A stretch of 64,000 nucleotides of DNA. It comes from Bog-756 sp963701325 (GTDB lineage Bacteria > Actinomycetota > Acidimicrobiia > Acidimicrobiales > RAAP-2). This document shows positions 52,067 to 63,639 of this stretch, piece after piece. The notes beneath the pieces were generated by a model. The model made no database searches. It was given only the letters and a program-made list of their open reading frames with translations, and was not told the DNA's origin. The DNA lies in the NCBI GenBank assembly GCA_963701325.1, contig OY969604.1, positions 2,232,001 to 2,296,000 of the forward strand. Direction: 5' to 3'. Made by a program: the position numbers and the translations under genes. The stretch's first letter is position 1, and every line of letters begins with the position of its first letter.

Positions 52067-54016
52067 GTGGCGCTGAAAGCGGAGAACGAGCGGAGCGTGG
52101 AGGACGACACGTACGACGCTGATGACATCACCGTCCTGGAAGGTCTCGACCCGGTCCGCAAGCGGCCCGGGATGTACATCGGATCCACCGGCCCGACCGG
52201 TTTGCACCACCTGGTGTGGGAGGTCGTCGACAACTCGGTGGACGAGGCGATGGCCGGGTACTGCACCCGGATCGACGTGACGCTGCTGGCCGACGGCGGG
52301 GTGAAGGTGGTTGACAACGGCCGGGGGATCCCTACGGGGCCGATGGCCAAGCAGAAGGGGAAGTCGGCGGCCGAAGTGGTCCTCACCGTGCTCCACGCGG
52401 GGGCGAAATTCGGCGAGGGCGGCGGCTACAAGATGTCCGGCGGGTTGCACGGGGTGGGAGTCTCCGTCGTCAACGCCCTCTCGAGCCGCTTACGCCTCGA
52501 GATCGACAGCGGTGGTGACCACCACGTCATGGAGTTCGAGCGGGGCGGCAAGCCCACCGGCAAGCTGACGGTCACCGGACCGGCGCCGCGGGGACGCACC
52601 GGGACGACGATCAGCTTCTGGCCGGACACCAAGATCTTCGAGGACGTCGAGTTCCGTGCCCAGACCGTGGTCGAACGCCTCCAGGTGATGGCCTTCCTCA
52701 ACAAGGGCCTCGAGATCAACTTCGTCGACGAGCGGACGGACGGGAAGCCGGCCCAGTCCTTCAAGTACAAGGACGGGATCGTCGACTACGTGCGCCACCT
52801 CAACGCGTCGAAAGAGGCGCTCTTCCGCAAGGTCTGCTCCTTCGATCAGAAGGAGGAGACCATGGAGGTCGAGATCGCCCTCCAGTGGAACTCCGGCTTC
52901 TACGAGTCGATCCACTCCTTCGCCAACGGCATCTCGACCATCGACGGCGGCATGCACGAGGAGGGGTTCAAGAAGGCGCTCACCAACGTGGTCAACAAGT
53001 ACGCCCGGGCCAAGGGAGCGCTCAAGGAGAAGGACAAGAACATGGAAGGGGAGGACATCCGCGAGGGCCTCACCTCCATCATCTCCGTCCGGCTCCAGGA
53101 TCCCCAGTTCGAGGGTCAAACCAAGGGGAAGCTCGGGAACGTTCCGGTCCGATCGCTCGTCGAGCGGGCCACCAACGAGAAGCTGGCCGAGTGGTTCGAG
53201 GAGAACCCCCGCGAGGCCAACCAGATCGTCCAGAAGGGGCTGCTGGCCGCCCGGGCCCGGCTGGCCGCCCGCACCGCGCGTGACCTCACCAGGCGCAAGT
53301 CGGCCCTCGACGGCGCGGGTCTGCCCGGCAAGCTCGTGGACTGCTCCTCACGCGACCCGCGCGAGAGCGAGCTGTTCATCGTCGAGGGCAACTCGGCGGG
53401 TGGATCGGCCAAGGACGCCCGGAATCCGAGGACGCAGGCGATCCTGCCCATCCGCGGCAAGATCCTCAACGTCGAGCGCGCCCGCATCGACAAGATGCTC
53501 AAGAACACCGAGATCCAGGCGCTCATCTCGGCCATCGGCGCCGGCCTCGCCGAGGATTTCGACGTCGCCAAGATCCGGTACCACAAGGTGATCATCCTGG
53601 CCGACGCCGACGTCGACGGATCGCACATCCGCACCCTCCTGTTGACCTTCTTCTTCCGCCAGATGAAGCCCTTGGTCGAGGGTGGATTCGTCTACGTGGC
53701 CCAACCGCCGCTCTACTCGACGCTGGTGGGCAAGGAGAAGGTCTACCTGAAGGACGATCATGCCCGGACCGCGTTCCAGGCCGAGAACCCGAATCACAAG
53801 GCGGACTTCCAGCGGCTCAAGGGCCTCGGCGAGATGGACTTCGGCGAGCTCAAGGACACCACCATGGACCCGGGTCAGCGATCGCTGCTCCAGGTCGCGG
53901 TCGAGCAGGCGGTCATCGCCGACGAGGTCTGCTCGGTACTGATGGGGGAAGACGTGGAGCTGCGCAAGCAGTTCATCCAGACCAACGCGAAGGACGTGCG
54001 CTTCCTCGACATCTGA
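52067..54016 (+). CDS. gyrB: DNA gyrase subunit B
   Basis: 649 residues. The GHKL ATPase has VLEGLDPVRKRPGMYIGST, DNSVDEAMAG and GGLHGVGVSVVNALS. The TOPRIM domain has VEGNSAGGSAKDARN, ILNVERAR and DADVDGSHIRTLLLTFFFR. The C-terminal QRLKGLGEMDFGEL and KDVRFLDI complete a short-form GyrB without the proteobacterial insert. GTG 52067 is the start. With GyrA it introduces negative supercoils using ATP. Confidence 0.97.
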   Translation: MALKAENERSVEDDTYDADDITVLEGLDPVRKRPGMYIGSTGPTGLHHLVWEVVDNSVDEAMAGYCTRIDVTLLADGGVKVVDNGRGIPTGPMAKQKGKSAAEVVLTVLHAGAKFGEGGGYKMSGGLHGVGVSVVNALSSRLRLEIDSGGDHHVMEFERGGKPTGKLTVTGPAPRGRTGTTISFWPDTKIFEDVEFRAQTVVERLQVMAFLNKGLEINFVDERTDGKPAQSFKYKDGIVDYVRHLNASKEALFRKVCSFDQKEETMEVEIALQWNSGFYESIHSFANGISTIDGGMHEEGFKKALTNVVNKYARAKGALKEKDKNMEGEDIREGLTSIISVRLQDPQFEGQTKGKLGNVPVRSLVERATNEKLAEWFEENPREANQIVQKGLLAARARLAARTARDLTRRKSALDGAGLPGKLVDCSSRDPRESELFIVEGNSAGGSAKDARNPRTQAILPIRGKILNVERARIDKMLKNTEIQALISAIGAGLAEDFDVAKIRYHKVIILADADVDGSHIRTLLLTFFFRQMKPLVEGGFVYVAQPPLYSTLVGKEKVYLKDDHARTAFQAENPNHKADFQRLKGLGEMDFGELKDTTMDPGQRSLLQVAVEQAVIADEVCSVLMGEDVELRKQFIQTNAKDVRFLDI

Positions 54017-54044
54017 GGAGATCGCGTACAGATGGGAACAGTGG

Positions 54045-56558
<2,514 letters not shown>

Positions 56559-56578
56559 CGTCGCGAACCGGATTCCCG

Positions 56579-56655
56579 GGGGCTATAGCTCAGTTGGTTA
56601 GAGCGCAGCACTGATAATGCTGAGGTCGCTGGTTCGATTCCAGCTAGCCCCACCA
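56579..56655 (+). tRNA. tRNA-Ile (GAU), CCA encoded
   Basis: Acceptor arms GGGGCTA and TAGCCCC pair fully; the D stem is GCTC/GAGC, the anticodon loop CTGATAA with anticodon GAT at 56613-56615, and the T arm GCTGG-TTCGATT-CCAGC. The 3' CCA is encoded. It lies 20 bases after gyrA, the usual actinobacterial place. The expected tRNA-Ala does not follow. The 3' half is duplicated 3,800 bp downstream. Confidence 0.97.
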
Positions 56656-56656
56656 G
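56610..56656. repeat. Left attachment-like repeat (3' end of tRNA-Ile)
   Basis: These 47 bases, from the anticodon loop through CCA plus one base, recur at 60410-60456 with a single mismatch (ATAATG versus ATAGTG). This is the geometry of an att core inside a tRNA gene. Confidence 0.85.
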
Positions 56657-56871
56657 CGAGTGCACTCTCGTGGACGAGATGCCGGAGAACGGCGAGTCTC
56701 CGAGTCCAACGCGATGTCACCACGGATACACCCTTCGTCCTTGCACCGGGCTCGGGCCCCGTGTGATCCGACGTGGATTCCTGGAGGAGCTCACCCAGTC
56801 GGAGCCCAGGAGGCTCGTCTCGTCACGGTGACCGGCGGACATGGCGGCGCGTGTCATGGAAAGCTGCAGGT

Positions 56872-57657
56872 GTGGAGGCGAATGCCCTGGGGGTCCCCGG
56901 CGTCGAACGGGGGACCGACGGAGGCCAGTCTTCGCCGGGAGCCCGCACCGTCGAGGCCTGCAAGCAGTACGGAACCGGAGACGCGACCGTACATGCCCTT
57001 CGCGGGGTGAGCGTGGAGTTTGCCGCGGGATCCTTCAGCGCCATCATGGGCCCTTCCGGATCAGGGAAGTCGACCCTGCTGCACTGCACAGCGGGATTGG
57101 ATCGCTTGAGCTCCGGTCAGGCCTTCATCGGCGATCTCGAGGTGTCGAACCTCTCGGAGAATGACGCCGCCGTGATGCGCCGCAACCGCGTCGGCTTCGT
57201 GTTCCAGTCTTTCAATCTCCTGTCGACCATGTCGGTGCGCGAGAACATCACTCTCCCGTTCTCAATCAGCCGGACGGCGGTGGATGCTGCCTGGATCGAG
57301 TACCTCGTCGATCTGCTCGGACTGGGTGACCGAATGGATCACCGTCCCGCCGAGCTGTCGGGGGGCGAGCAGCAGCGGGTGGCGGTGGCTCGTGCGCTGG
57401 CCCCGCGCCCCGAGATCGTCTTTGCTGACGAACCAACCGGCAATTTGGACACGAAGGCAGGCAACGAGCTACTCGAGCTGCTCGCCGACGTGGTCCGGAC
57501 CAGCAGGCAGACCGTGGTGATGGTGAGCCACGATCCCCGGGCGGTCGGCTTCACCGATCGTGTCGTCTTTCTCGTCGACGGGCGCCTGGTCGGCGAGCTC
57601 GTGCACCCGACACCCGACACCGTGCTGGACCACATGCGGATCCACGAGGCCCGATGA
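56872..57657 (+). CDS. ABC exporter ATP-binding protein (MacB/LolD type)
   Basis: 261 residues. Walker A GPSGSGKS (60-67), Q-loop FVFQSFNLL, signature LSGGEQQRVAVARAL (from about residue 162), Walker B IVFADEPTGNLDT and switch MVSHDP. The ALRGVSVEF start and QSFNLL pattern place it with LolD/FtsE-like exporters that work with FtsX-type permeases. GTG 56872 is the nearest usable start; an earlier one at 56773 would add 33 residues of unlikely sequence. Its stop overlaps the permease start (ATGA). It lies inside the tRNA-Ile islet. Confidence 0.9.
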   Translation: MEANALGVPGVERGTDGGQSSPGARTVEACKQYGTGDATVHALRGVSVEFAAGSFSAIMGPSGSGKSTLLHCTAGLDRLSSGQAFIGDLEVSNLSENDAAVMRRNRVGFVFQSFNLLSTMSVRENITLPFSISRTAVDAAWIEYLVDLLGLGDRMDHRPAELSGGEQQRVAVARALAPRPEIVFADEPTGNLDTKAGNELLELLADVVRTSRQTVVMVSHDPRAVGFTDRVVFLVDGRLVGELVHPTPDTVLDHMRIHEAR

Positions 57658-60188
57658 TCCGTATGGCCCTGCACGGGGCTCGGACCCACGCCCGGCGCCT
57701 GGGCCTCGTTTCGGCGGCCATTGTGGTGGGGGTCACCTTCATGGCGGGAACCCTCGTCCTCACCGAGACCGTTCGGGCCACGACCACGGCTCAGACCGCT
57801 GCCGACCAACCACCTGGCCTGGACGCAGTGGTGTTCGGCCCTGGCTCACTCCCACAGGAGAAGGTGTCGGAGATTGCAGCCGTGCCGGGGGTGTCGGGGG
57901 CTGCTGGGGTGGTGTCGGGCTACGCCCAATTGCTGGTGGGGGGACGATTGGTGGGTTCGCCCCAATCCGCCGCTGTATCGGTCCCCAGCGTGCCGCGACT
58001 TCGGGCCGGTCACCTTGTCCTGGGTCATCTTCCGGTGACCAACGGCCAGATGGTCGTGGATGCCGGCACCTTCGATGCCGAGCACCTCAGGATCGGTCAA
58101 CGGGTGCCTGTGGTGTCGAGCCAGCCCGTCCGACTCTTCACCATTGTCGGAGTGTTGGGCGGTCTGAGCAACCCGAGTTCACCGAATGCCACCTTGGCCG
58201 GCGTCAGCTTGACCGCGGCTCAGCAAATGTCCGGACTCGAAGGCCAGGTCAGCGAAGTCTTCGTCTCGTCGTCGCCGGAGATCGGGGCGGACTCCCTGGC
58301 CGCGAGGCTGCAGGGGGTGCTCGGACCTTCCTACCGGGTGCTGACCAGATCCGACTTCTCGGCCGTGCTCGCTGCACAGGCCTCGCGCAGTCTTCTGTCC
58401 TTCTCGACCACGCTCACCGTCCTCGTCGCCATCGCCCTGATCGTTGGGGCCTTCATCATCTTCAATGCTTTTTCCCTTGTGGTTGCCCAACGACGCCGGG
58501 AGCTGGCACTGCTGCGCTGCCTCGGCACCAGCCGAGCCCAGCTGGCTCTGGTGGTCACCGGTGAGGCCGCCGCGGTCGGCCTGGCGGCGTCAGTTGTGGG
58601 ACTCGTCCTTGGGCTGGCTGCAGCCATCGTCCTCCGGCACCTGGTTCAGGCGTCAGGAACCGTGCTCCCAACGGGACCGCTACAGCTCCACTGGTCGAGC
58701 GCACTCATCTGCCTCGCCGCCGGGACGGGAGTGGCCGTGGTGGCCTCGATCGTCCCGGCCGAGCAGGCCGGTCGGGTGCCTGCTCTCGTAGCCCTGCGCC
58801 AAGACCCGGTAGCCGAAGGCCGGCTGGCCCACCCGGCCCGGCGCCGCCTGGCCGCGGTGATCGCCATCGGAGGGGCCGGGCTCGTCATCGGTGCGTTGAT
58901 CGGTGGTCTACCCGCCGGAGTGGTTGCCGGTGTCCTCCTCCTCGTCGTGGGAATCGCCGGCCTCGGCCAGGCGGCTGCGGCATTCTCGGCCGCTGCCCTG
59001 GGCTGGCCGATCGCCAAGGTGTGGGGCTTCACCGGTGCCCTGGGCCGTCAGAACGCCGTCCGACATCCGGGGCGGACAGCGGCGTCGGCGGCGGCCGTGG
59101 TGGTGGGGGTGGCCCTCATCTGTGCACTGGCGGTCATCGCAAGTTCCGCCCGTGCGTCATCAAACGACGAGCTCAGCCGCACCGTGCTGGCGGACTATGT
59201 GTTGACTGCAGCGGGAGCGGGCCCATCAGGCGGCGGTCCCGCCGTGGTCCCGCCGATGGCCCCGGGCGTCGTGGGTCGATTGCGCGCTGAGCCCGGACTG
59301 GGGGTGGTCTCTCCCTCGTCGTATCTCACGTTTTCAGTGGGCGGTCGCGGATCAGACTGGGGTGCCACGATCGACCTTTCCACCTACCGTCGGGTGGTGG
59401 GCTTGGGCCCGCTCCAGGGAACTTTGGCCGGCTTGCGCACAGGAGGTGTGGCGGTCGAGAAGAGTCTGGCCGACGCACGTGGCTGGCACCTCGGCCAGGT
59501 GCTGCCGTTCACCTTCTTCCCTCAGGACGGCAGCGCAGAAGTCACTTCATCCTTCCCCATCAGCGCCATCTTCGACAGCGAGGGGTACTACGGTGGCTTC
59601 CTCTTCTCGGCTGCCACTCTGGCCAGTACCTATCCGAAACTTCAGCCGTCGCTGGTGTTCGTCAGCGGGTCTCCCGGCACAACACCATCAGCCTCCAGAC
59701 TCGCTGTGGCCAGGGCCCTCGCCGGCTATCCCGAGGTTTCGGTGGCCGACCCGGCCGAGGTGCAGGCCACTCAGGACCAGGTCGTGGACCGCCAGATCGA
59801 TCTTGCCGCGGTGTTGTCGCTCCTGGCCCTGATCATCGGCTACCTGGGCATTGTGACCAACCTCACGTTGTCGATCACCGAGCGGGTGCGCGAACTCGGC
59901 CTTCTCCGCGCCCTCGGGATGTCATCCCGTCAGGTGGGGGCAGCCGTGCGATTCGAATCGGCGATCATCTCTGCGCTGGGTGCCCTGGTCGGCACGGCCC
60001 TGGGGCTGTTCGTAGGGTGGGCCCTCCAGCGCGCCCTTACCTCCGACGGCATCACCGTGCTGGCCATCCCCTGGGGAACTCTCGCCGCCTACGTGGCGGT
60101 GGCGGTGGTCGTCGGGATGGCAGCCGGGCTCTTACCCGCCCGCCGGGCCGGTCGAATCCCCGTACTCGAGGCGATCGCGGAGGAGTGA
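57654..60188 (+). CDS. ABC exporter permease, FtsX/MacB family (fused, two FtsX domains)
   Basis: 844 residues. An N-terminal helix (LGLVSAAIVVGVTFMAGTLV) is followed by an extracytoplasmic domain (about 45-235), an FtsX helix group (about 245-385), a second set of helices (about 400-495), another external domain (about 500-695) and a final three-helix FtsX group (about 700-840) ending ARRAGRIPVLEAIAEE. This is the long Gram-positive form with duplicated permease halves. Such mechanotransmission-type exporters move peptides, antibiotics or lipoproteins. The substrate is unknown. Confidence 0.9.
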   Translation: MIRMALHGARTHARRLGLVSAAIVVGVTFMAGTLVLTETVRATTTAQTAADQPPGLDAVVFGPGSLPQEKVSEIAAVPGVSGAAGVVSGYAQLLVGGRLVGSPQSAAVSVPSVPRLRAGHLVLGHLPVTNGQMVVDAGTFDAEHLRIGQRVPVVSSQPVRLFTIVGVLGGLSNPSSPNATLAGVSLTAAQQMSGLEGQVSEVFVSSSPEIGADSLAARLQGVLGPSYRVLTRSDFSAVLAAQASRSLLSFSTTLTVLVAIALIVGAFIIFNAFSLVVAQRRRELALLRCLGTSRAQLALVVTGEAAAVGLAASVVGLVLGLAAAIVLRHLVQASGTVLPTGPLQLHWSSALICLAAGTGVAVVASIVPAEQAGRVPALVALRQDPVAEGRLAHPARRRLAAVIAIGGAGLVIGALIGGLPAGVVAGVLLLVVGIAGLGQAAAAFSAAALGWPIAKVWGFTGALGRQNAVRHPGRTAASAAAVVVGVALICALAVIASSARASSNDELSRTVLADYVLTAAGAGPSGGGPAVVPPMAPGVVGRLRAEPGLGVVSPSSYLTFSVGGRGSDWGATIDLSTYRRVVGLGPLQGTLAGLRTGGVAVEKSLADARGWHLGQVLPFTFFPQDGSAEVTSSFPISAIFDSEGYYGGFLFSAATLASTYPKLQPSLVFVSGSPGTTPSASRLAVARALAGYPEVSVADPAEVQATQDQVVDRQIDLAAVLSLLALIIGYLGIVTNLTLSITERVRELGLLRALGMSSRQVGAAVRFESAIISALGALVGTALGLFVGWALQRALTSDGITVLAIPWGTLAAYVAVAVVVGMAAGLLPARRAGRIPVLEAIAEE

Positions 60189-60728
60189 TCAACGCCGGCA
60201 CGACAGCTTGAACCTCCCAGTCAGTCCGGAACCGGTGCATTACCGGAGATCGCAGGGAGTTCACTCCTGAGCCACCTTCAGATTTGTCCTATTCGATGTC
60301 CTACAACGAGTGTCGGTAGCTGCCGTCGGGGATCTTCTAGAACCCCCATCGTTGAAGCTCAGGACTCCACAGGCCGTTTTGGGTCTTCCAGTTCGTCCTC
60401 ATGAAACGAACTGATAGTGCTGAGGTCGCTGGTTCGATTCCAGCTAGCCCCACCAGGTCAGACTCGACTTCTCATCGTCTTTGCGGTGCGGTCACAGGCA
60501 GGGTCACCCGAGCGAGGTCGCCCGCGATCGCGACGGATGACTGACATGCAGAGAACCTCTGACCAGGCCGGATCGTCCACAGCCGTCCATCGGAATCGTG
60601 ATCGCACCACCGAGGACGCTGAGGTGCACGTTCGATTCGAGCTGGCCCACCGGAGCGAACCAGCCCCGGCGCTAACCTCGGCCAGTGGGGCACCTGTCCC
60701 TGGTAATGACGCCTGGAGGATGAACGGA
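60189..60728. other. Non-coding stretch around the right att-like repeat
   Basis: About 540 bases between the permease and the amidohydrolase. It includes the tRNA fragment at 60410-60456. The part before the fragment (60190-60409) is noticeably less GC-rich than its surroundings, and I find no gene in it. The part after may contain the amidohydrolase promoter. Confidence 0.5.
60410..60456. repeat. Right attachment-like repeat (tRNA-Ile 3' fragment)
   Basis: It matches 46 of 47 bases of 56610-56656 and includes the T arm, 3' acceptor strand and CCA. There is no acceptor 5' strand or D arm upstream, so it is not a functional tRNA gene. Confidence 0.9.
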
Positions 60729-61910
60729 ATGACTCTCACCTCGGCAGTGCCTGAGCAACTGGCCGTCGTCGACGCTGACTCCCACCTCACCGATGTCGAC
60801 GACCTCTGGACGAAGCGGGCCCCTGCTGCCTACAAGAGCGAGATCCTTCACGTCGAAGAGGTCGAGGGAGAGCGCACGTGGGTTATCGAGGGCATCCCTC
60901 TTGGAAAGGCCGGTGGCGGCAGCACGATCGACAGGGAGGGCGTGAAGCATCCCTTCCAGGAATCGATGCTCGAGTGGGATTTCGAACGGTCCCACGTGGC
61001 AGCGTGGGACATCGACGCCCGGCTCGAGGTTCTCGATGACATGGGAATCGAGCACCAGGTCACGTATCCAAACGCTCTGGGATTGGGGGGCCAGGCGCTG
61101 GTCGACGTGAAGGACCCCGTGCTGCGCCGCCTGGCCGTGGAGATCTTCAACGACTCCCGGGCCGAGATACAGAGCCGCACGAACAACCGACTCTTGCCCA
61201 TGCCGATTCTGCCTGCCTGGGACATCGAGGGGTGCGTGCGCGAAGCGCAGCGGATCGCCGACATGGGTCTCCGCGGAATCAATATGACCTCTGATCCCCA
61301 GGACCTCGGCTCCCCGGACCTGGCCAACGCTGCATGGGACCCGCTGTGGGAGGTCTGCGCCGATCTCGAGCTGCCCATCCACTTCCACATCGGCGCAAGT
61401 CTCACGGCGATGAACTTCTTCGGCCAGTACTTCTGGGAGTCACAGGACGAGTTCGTCAAGCCCGCCATCGGTGGGTCGATGCTCTTCATCGGCAACGCCC
61501 GGGTGGTCATCAACACCATCTTTGCGGGAATCTTCGATCGCTTCCCGAAACTCAAGATGGTTTCGGTGGAGAGCGGGATCGGTTGGGTGCCCTTTATTCT
61601 CGAGACAATGGACTGGGAGCTCCCCGAGAACGCCCCCGCGCAGGCGGCGGAGCTCGGGAAGGCGCCGTCGGAGTACTTCAAGTCCAACTGGTACGGCACC
61701 ATGTGGTTCGAGACCGGGCGCGGGCATCTGCAAGAACTGGTCGACAAGGTCGGCGAAGACAACATCATGTTCGAAACCGACTTTCCCCACCCGACCGCTC
61801 TCTGGCCCAAGCCTCTCGAGCACGTGCACGAGGCAATGGCGACGCTTCGGCCCGAGTCCCGTCGCAAGATCCTCTCCGAGAACGGGAAGAAGCTCTACCG
61901 CCTGGGCTGA
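60729..61910 (+). CDS. Amidohydrolase-2 family (TIM-barrel metal-dependent hydrolase/decarboxylase)
   Basis: 393 residues. The fold begins AVVDADSHLTD, where the usual HxH is reduced to DxH, a feature of some decarboxylase-like members. Later hallmarks are LPIHFHIGAS, VSVESGIGWVPF and the metal-Asp region FETDFPHPT. The family contains resorcylate/ACMS-type decarboxylases and hydrolases acting on aromatic or cyclic compounds; the substrate is unassigned. ATG 60729 is preferred over 60720 because the GGAGG would abut the latter. It is the first gene after the right att-like repeat. Confidence 0.85.
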   Translation: MTLTSAVPEQLAVVDADSHLTDVDDLWTKRAPAAYKSEILHVEEVEGERTWVIEGIPLGKAGGGSTIDREGVKHPFQESMLEWDFERSHVAAWDIDARLEVLDDMGIEHQVTYPNALGLGGQALVDVKDPVLRRLAVEIFNDSRAEIQSRTNNRLLPMPILPAWDIEGCVREAQRIADMGLRGINMTSDPQDLGSPDLANAAWDPLWEVCADLELPIHFHIGASLTAMNFFGQYFWESQDEFVKPAIGGSMLFIGNARVVINTIFAGIFDRFPKLKMVSVESGIGWVPFILETMDWELPENAPAQAAELGKAPSEYFKSNWYGTMWFETGRGHLQELVDKVGEDNIMFETDFPHPTALWPKPLEHVHEAMATLRPESRRKILSENGKKLYRLG

Positions 61911-61952
61911 AGCCGGTCTTCGAACTCCCGGGCCGACTGGCAGGAGCACGAC

Positions 61953-62852
61953 GTGGGTACTCAGGAGGAGCAAGCGGCGCGCCTCGTGTGGCAGTACGGC
62001 GAGCCCATCCACGCGGTGGTCTTCTTCGCTCCGGAGACCCGTGCGGCAACGGACGGGCTCGGCCTCAAGGGCGGCTGGATGAGCTACTTCGGCTGCCGGG
62101 CCGCCCCGCTGGGCGCCGTGTCGGCGGCGGCGGTCACCTCGATCTTCTACGGTTTCCACCCACGACGGGTCGAGCGCGCGATCCCCGACGCGTGGTCCTA
62201 CGCCGAACCACGACAGCTCATCGATGCCCGACTGTCTGCGATGGACGCGGCGTTCGGTCGGCTGCTCGGAGAAGCGATCGATGGCCCCAACGTTCAGCGA
62301 GCAGCGTCACTCGCAACGGCCGCCGTCCACGAAGCCGACTTCGCGGGCCGGCCACTGGGAGCTGCGAACGCTGCGCTCGCCGATCCCGCCGAACCGCACC
62401 TCCAGCTCTGGCAGGCCCTCGGAGCGCTGCGTGAGCATCGCGGCGACGGCCATGTCACATGCCTCGTGGCCGATCAGGTCGGCCCGTGCGAATCGCTCGT
62501 GATGCAAGCGGCGACCGGGCGCTCCGATCGGGAGAGCCTTCGTGCCAGCCGTGGGTGGTCCGAAGAAGAGTGGCGAACTGCAGCTATGCGGCTTCGTGAG
62601 CGGGGGTGGCTCGACGACAACGGGCGTCCCACTCCGGCAGGCACCGAGGCGCGCGACGCCATCGAAGCTGCGACCGATCGACTGGCTGCACCCATGGTGG
62701 CTGCCCTCGGCACCCGAGTCGTCGAACTCGTCGAGGCGCTGCGACCGCTCGCGGAACGGATCATGTCGGCTGGCGCGGTGCCGACGCTCAACAACATGGG
62801 TCTGCCCTGGCCTAGCCAGGAACCGGACGGTGGCGCACCAGGTGGAGCCTGA
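61953..62852 (+). CDS. SCO6745-type helical protein
   Basis: 299 residues, almost entirely helical. The start EQAARLVWQYGEPIHAVVFF, then LGLKGGWMSYFGCRAAPLGAVSA, FYGFHPRRVERAIPDAW and the winged-helix-like C-terminal region (WSEEEWRTAAMRLRERGWLDDNGRPT) match the actinobacterial SCO6745 family as I remember it. The function is not known; the last part resembles MarR-type DNA-binding folds. It follows the amidohydrolase by 42 bases, probably in one operon. Start GTG 61953. Confidence 0.75.
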   Translation: MGTQEEQAARLVWQYGEPIHAVVFFAPETRAATDGLGLKGGWMSYFGCRAAPLGAVSAAAVTSIFYGFHPRRVERAIPDAWSYAEPRQLIDARLSAMDAAFGRLLGEAIDGPNVQRAASLATAAVHEADFAGRPLGAANAALADPAEPHLQLWQALGALREHRGDGHVTCLVADQVGPCESLVMQAATGRSDRESLRASRGWSEEEWRTAAMRLRERGWLDDNGRPTPAGTEARDAIEAATDRLAAPMVAALGTRVVELVEALRPLAERIMSAGAVPTLNNMGLPWPSQEPDGGAPGGA

Positions 62853-62949
62853 CTCATTCAGGGCCCGGTGCACTGCAGGGAGCGCCGACGTCGCGCGGAA
62901 TTCGCGATTCCGATGAACGGAGAGAGCTCCTTCCCGGTAGTCACTGGCG

Positions 62950-63639
62950 ATGAACAACCACACGCCTGACGCCATGAACGAAACCTCCCGTCCTCACCGA
63001 AGGACGTCGCTCCGTCGCATTGTCCCGGCAGCGGCCCTCGCAACGTTCGCAGTCTTGGCTGCCGCCTGCACCTCGGCGCAGAGCAGCCCGACGACGACGA
63101 AGGTCAGTCCAACCGGATCGAGCGCTCCGACCAAGTCGCTCACGCTCGCTTCAACGACCCTTCCAAGTGTCGGATCGGTGCTGACCGGACCAAATGGTCG
63201 AACCCTCTACTACTTCACGACCGATTCTTCGACCGCCACCACCTGTACCGGGGAGTGCGCCGTCGTGTGGCCGCCGCTGATCGTGCCGGCCGGGACCCAA
63301 CCCATGCTGACGTCAGCTGTTCCGGGCACGCTTGGGACAGTGATGCGCCCCGACGGGTCGACCCAGGTCACCTACAACGGTCGTCTCCTCTACTACTACC
63401 ACGGCGACACGGACCCGGGCCAGGACAAAGGCCAAGGGGTGGATGGGACGTGGTTTGTACTGAAGACGTCCGCAACGGCACCTCCCGTCACAGCGCCCCC
63501 CGCCACCGCACCCCCCGCCACAGCGCCACCAGCCAGGGCACCCACGGCCACGACGCCACCGGCCACCGCACCCACCGCAACGGTTCCACCGACGACGACA
63601 ACGAGTCCGGGAGGAGGTGGGGGTGGAGTCGGGTTCTAG
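62950..63639 (+). CDS. Lipoprotein with secreted repeat (PF03640/COG4315-like)
   Basis: 229 residues. A lipoprotein signal peptide ends in the lipobox LAAAC (Cys40). Two copies of the short family repeat follow, one around NGRTLYYFTTDSS..CTGECAVVWPPL and one at YNGRLLYYYHGDTDPGQDKG..GTWFVL. The last 65 residues are low-complexity Ala/Pro/Thr with APPAT-type units. Such proteins are anchored outside the membrane and are of unknown function, possibly linked to redox or haem partners. A second Met at 62974 is an alternative start. Confidence 0.85.
   Translation: MNNHTPDAMNETSRPHRRTSLRRIVPAAALATFAVLAAACTSAQSSPTTTKVSPTGSSAPTKSLTLASTTLPSVGSVLTGPNGRTLYYFTTDSSTATTCTGECAVVWPPLIVPAGTQPMLTSAVPGTLGTVMRPDGSTQVTYNGRLLYYYHGDTDPGQDKGQGVDGTWFVLKTSATAPPVTAPPATAPPATAPPARAPTATTPPATAPTATVPPTTTTSPGGGGGGVGF

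Larger units (their letters stand above)
56657..60456. mobile_element. 3.8-kb islet integrated at tRNA-Ile
   Basis: The DNA between the two 47-bp repeats holds one ABC exporter operon and about 220 bases of non-coding DNA on each side. The left repeat is the functional tRNA 3' end; the right one is a free fragment without the 5' half, exactly as tRNA-targeting integrases leave. No integrase, excisionase or replication gene is inside. It is therefore a degenerate or non-autonomous element, or one unit of a larger composite island whose integrase lies beyond the window. Confidence 0.7.

Noticed and set aside
60410..60456. A second tRNA gene
   Set aside because: Only the 3' part is present. The acceptor 5' strand and D arm are missing, so it cannot fold.
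63475..63605. Tandem CCGCCAC-like repeats
   Set aside because: They encode the Ala/Pro/Thr tail of the lipoprotein and are explained by protein low complexity.
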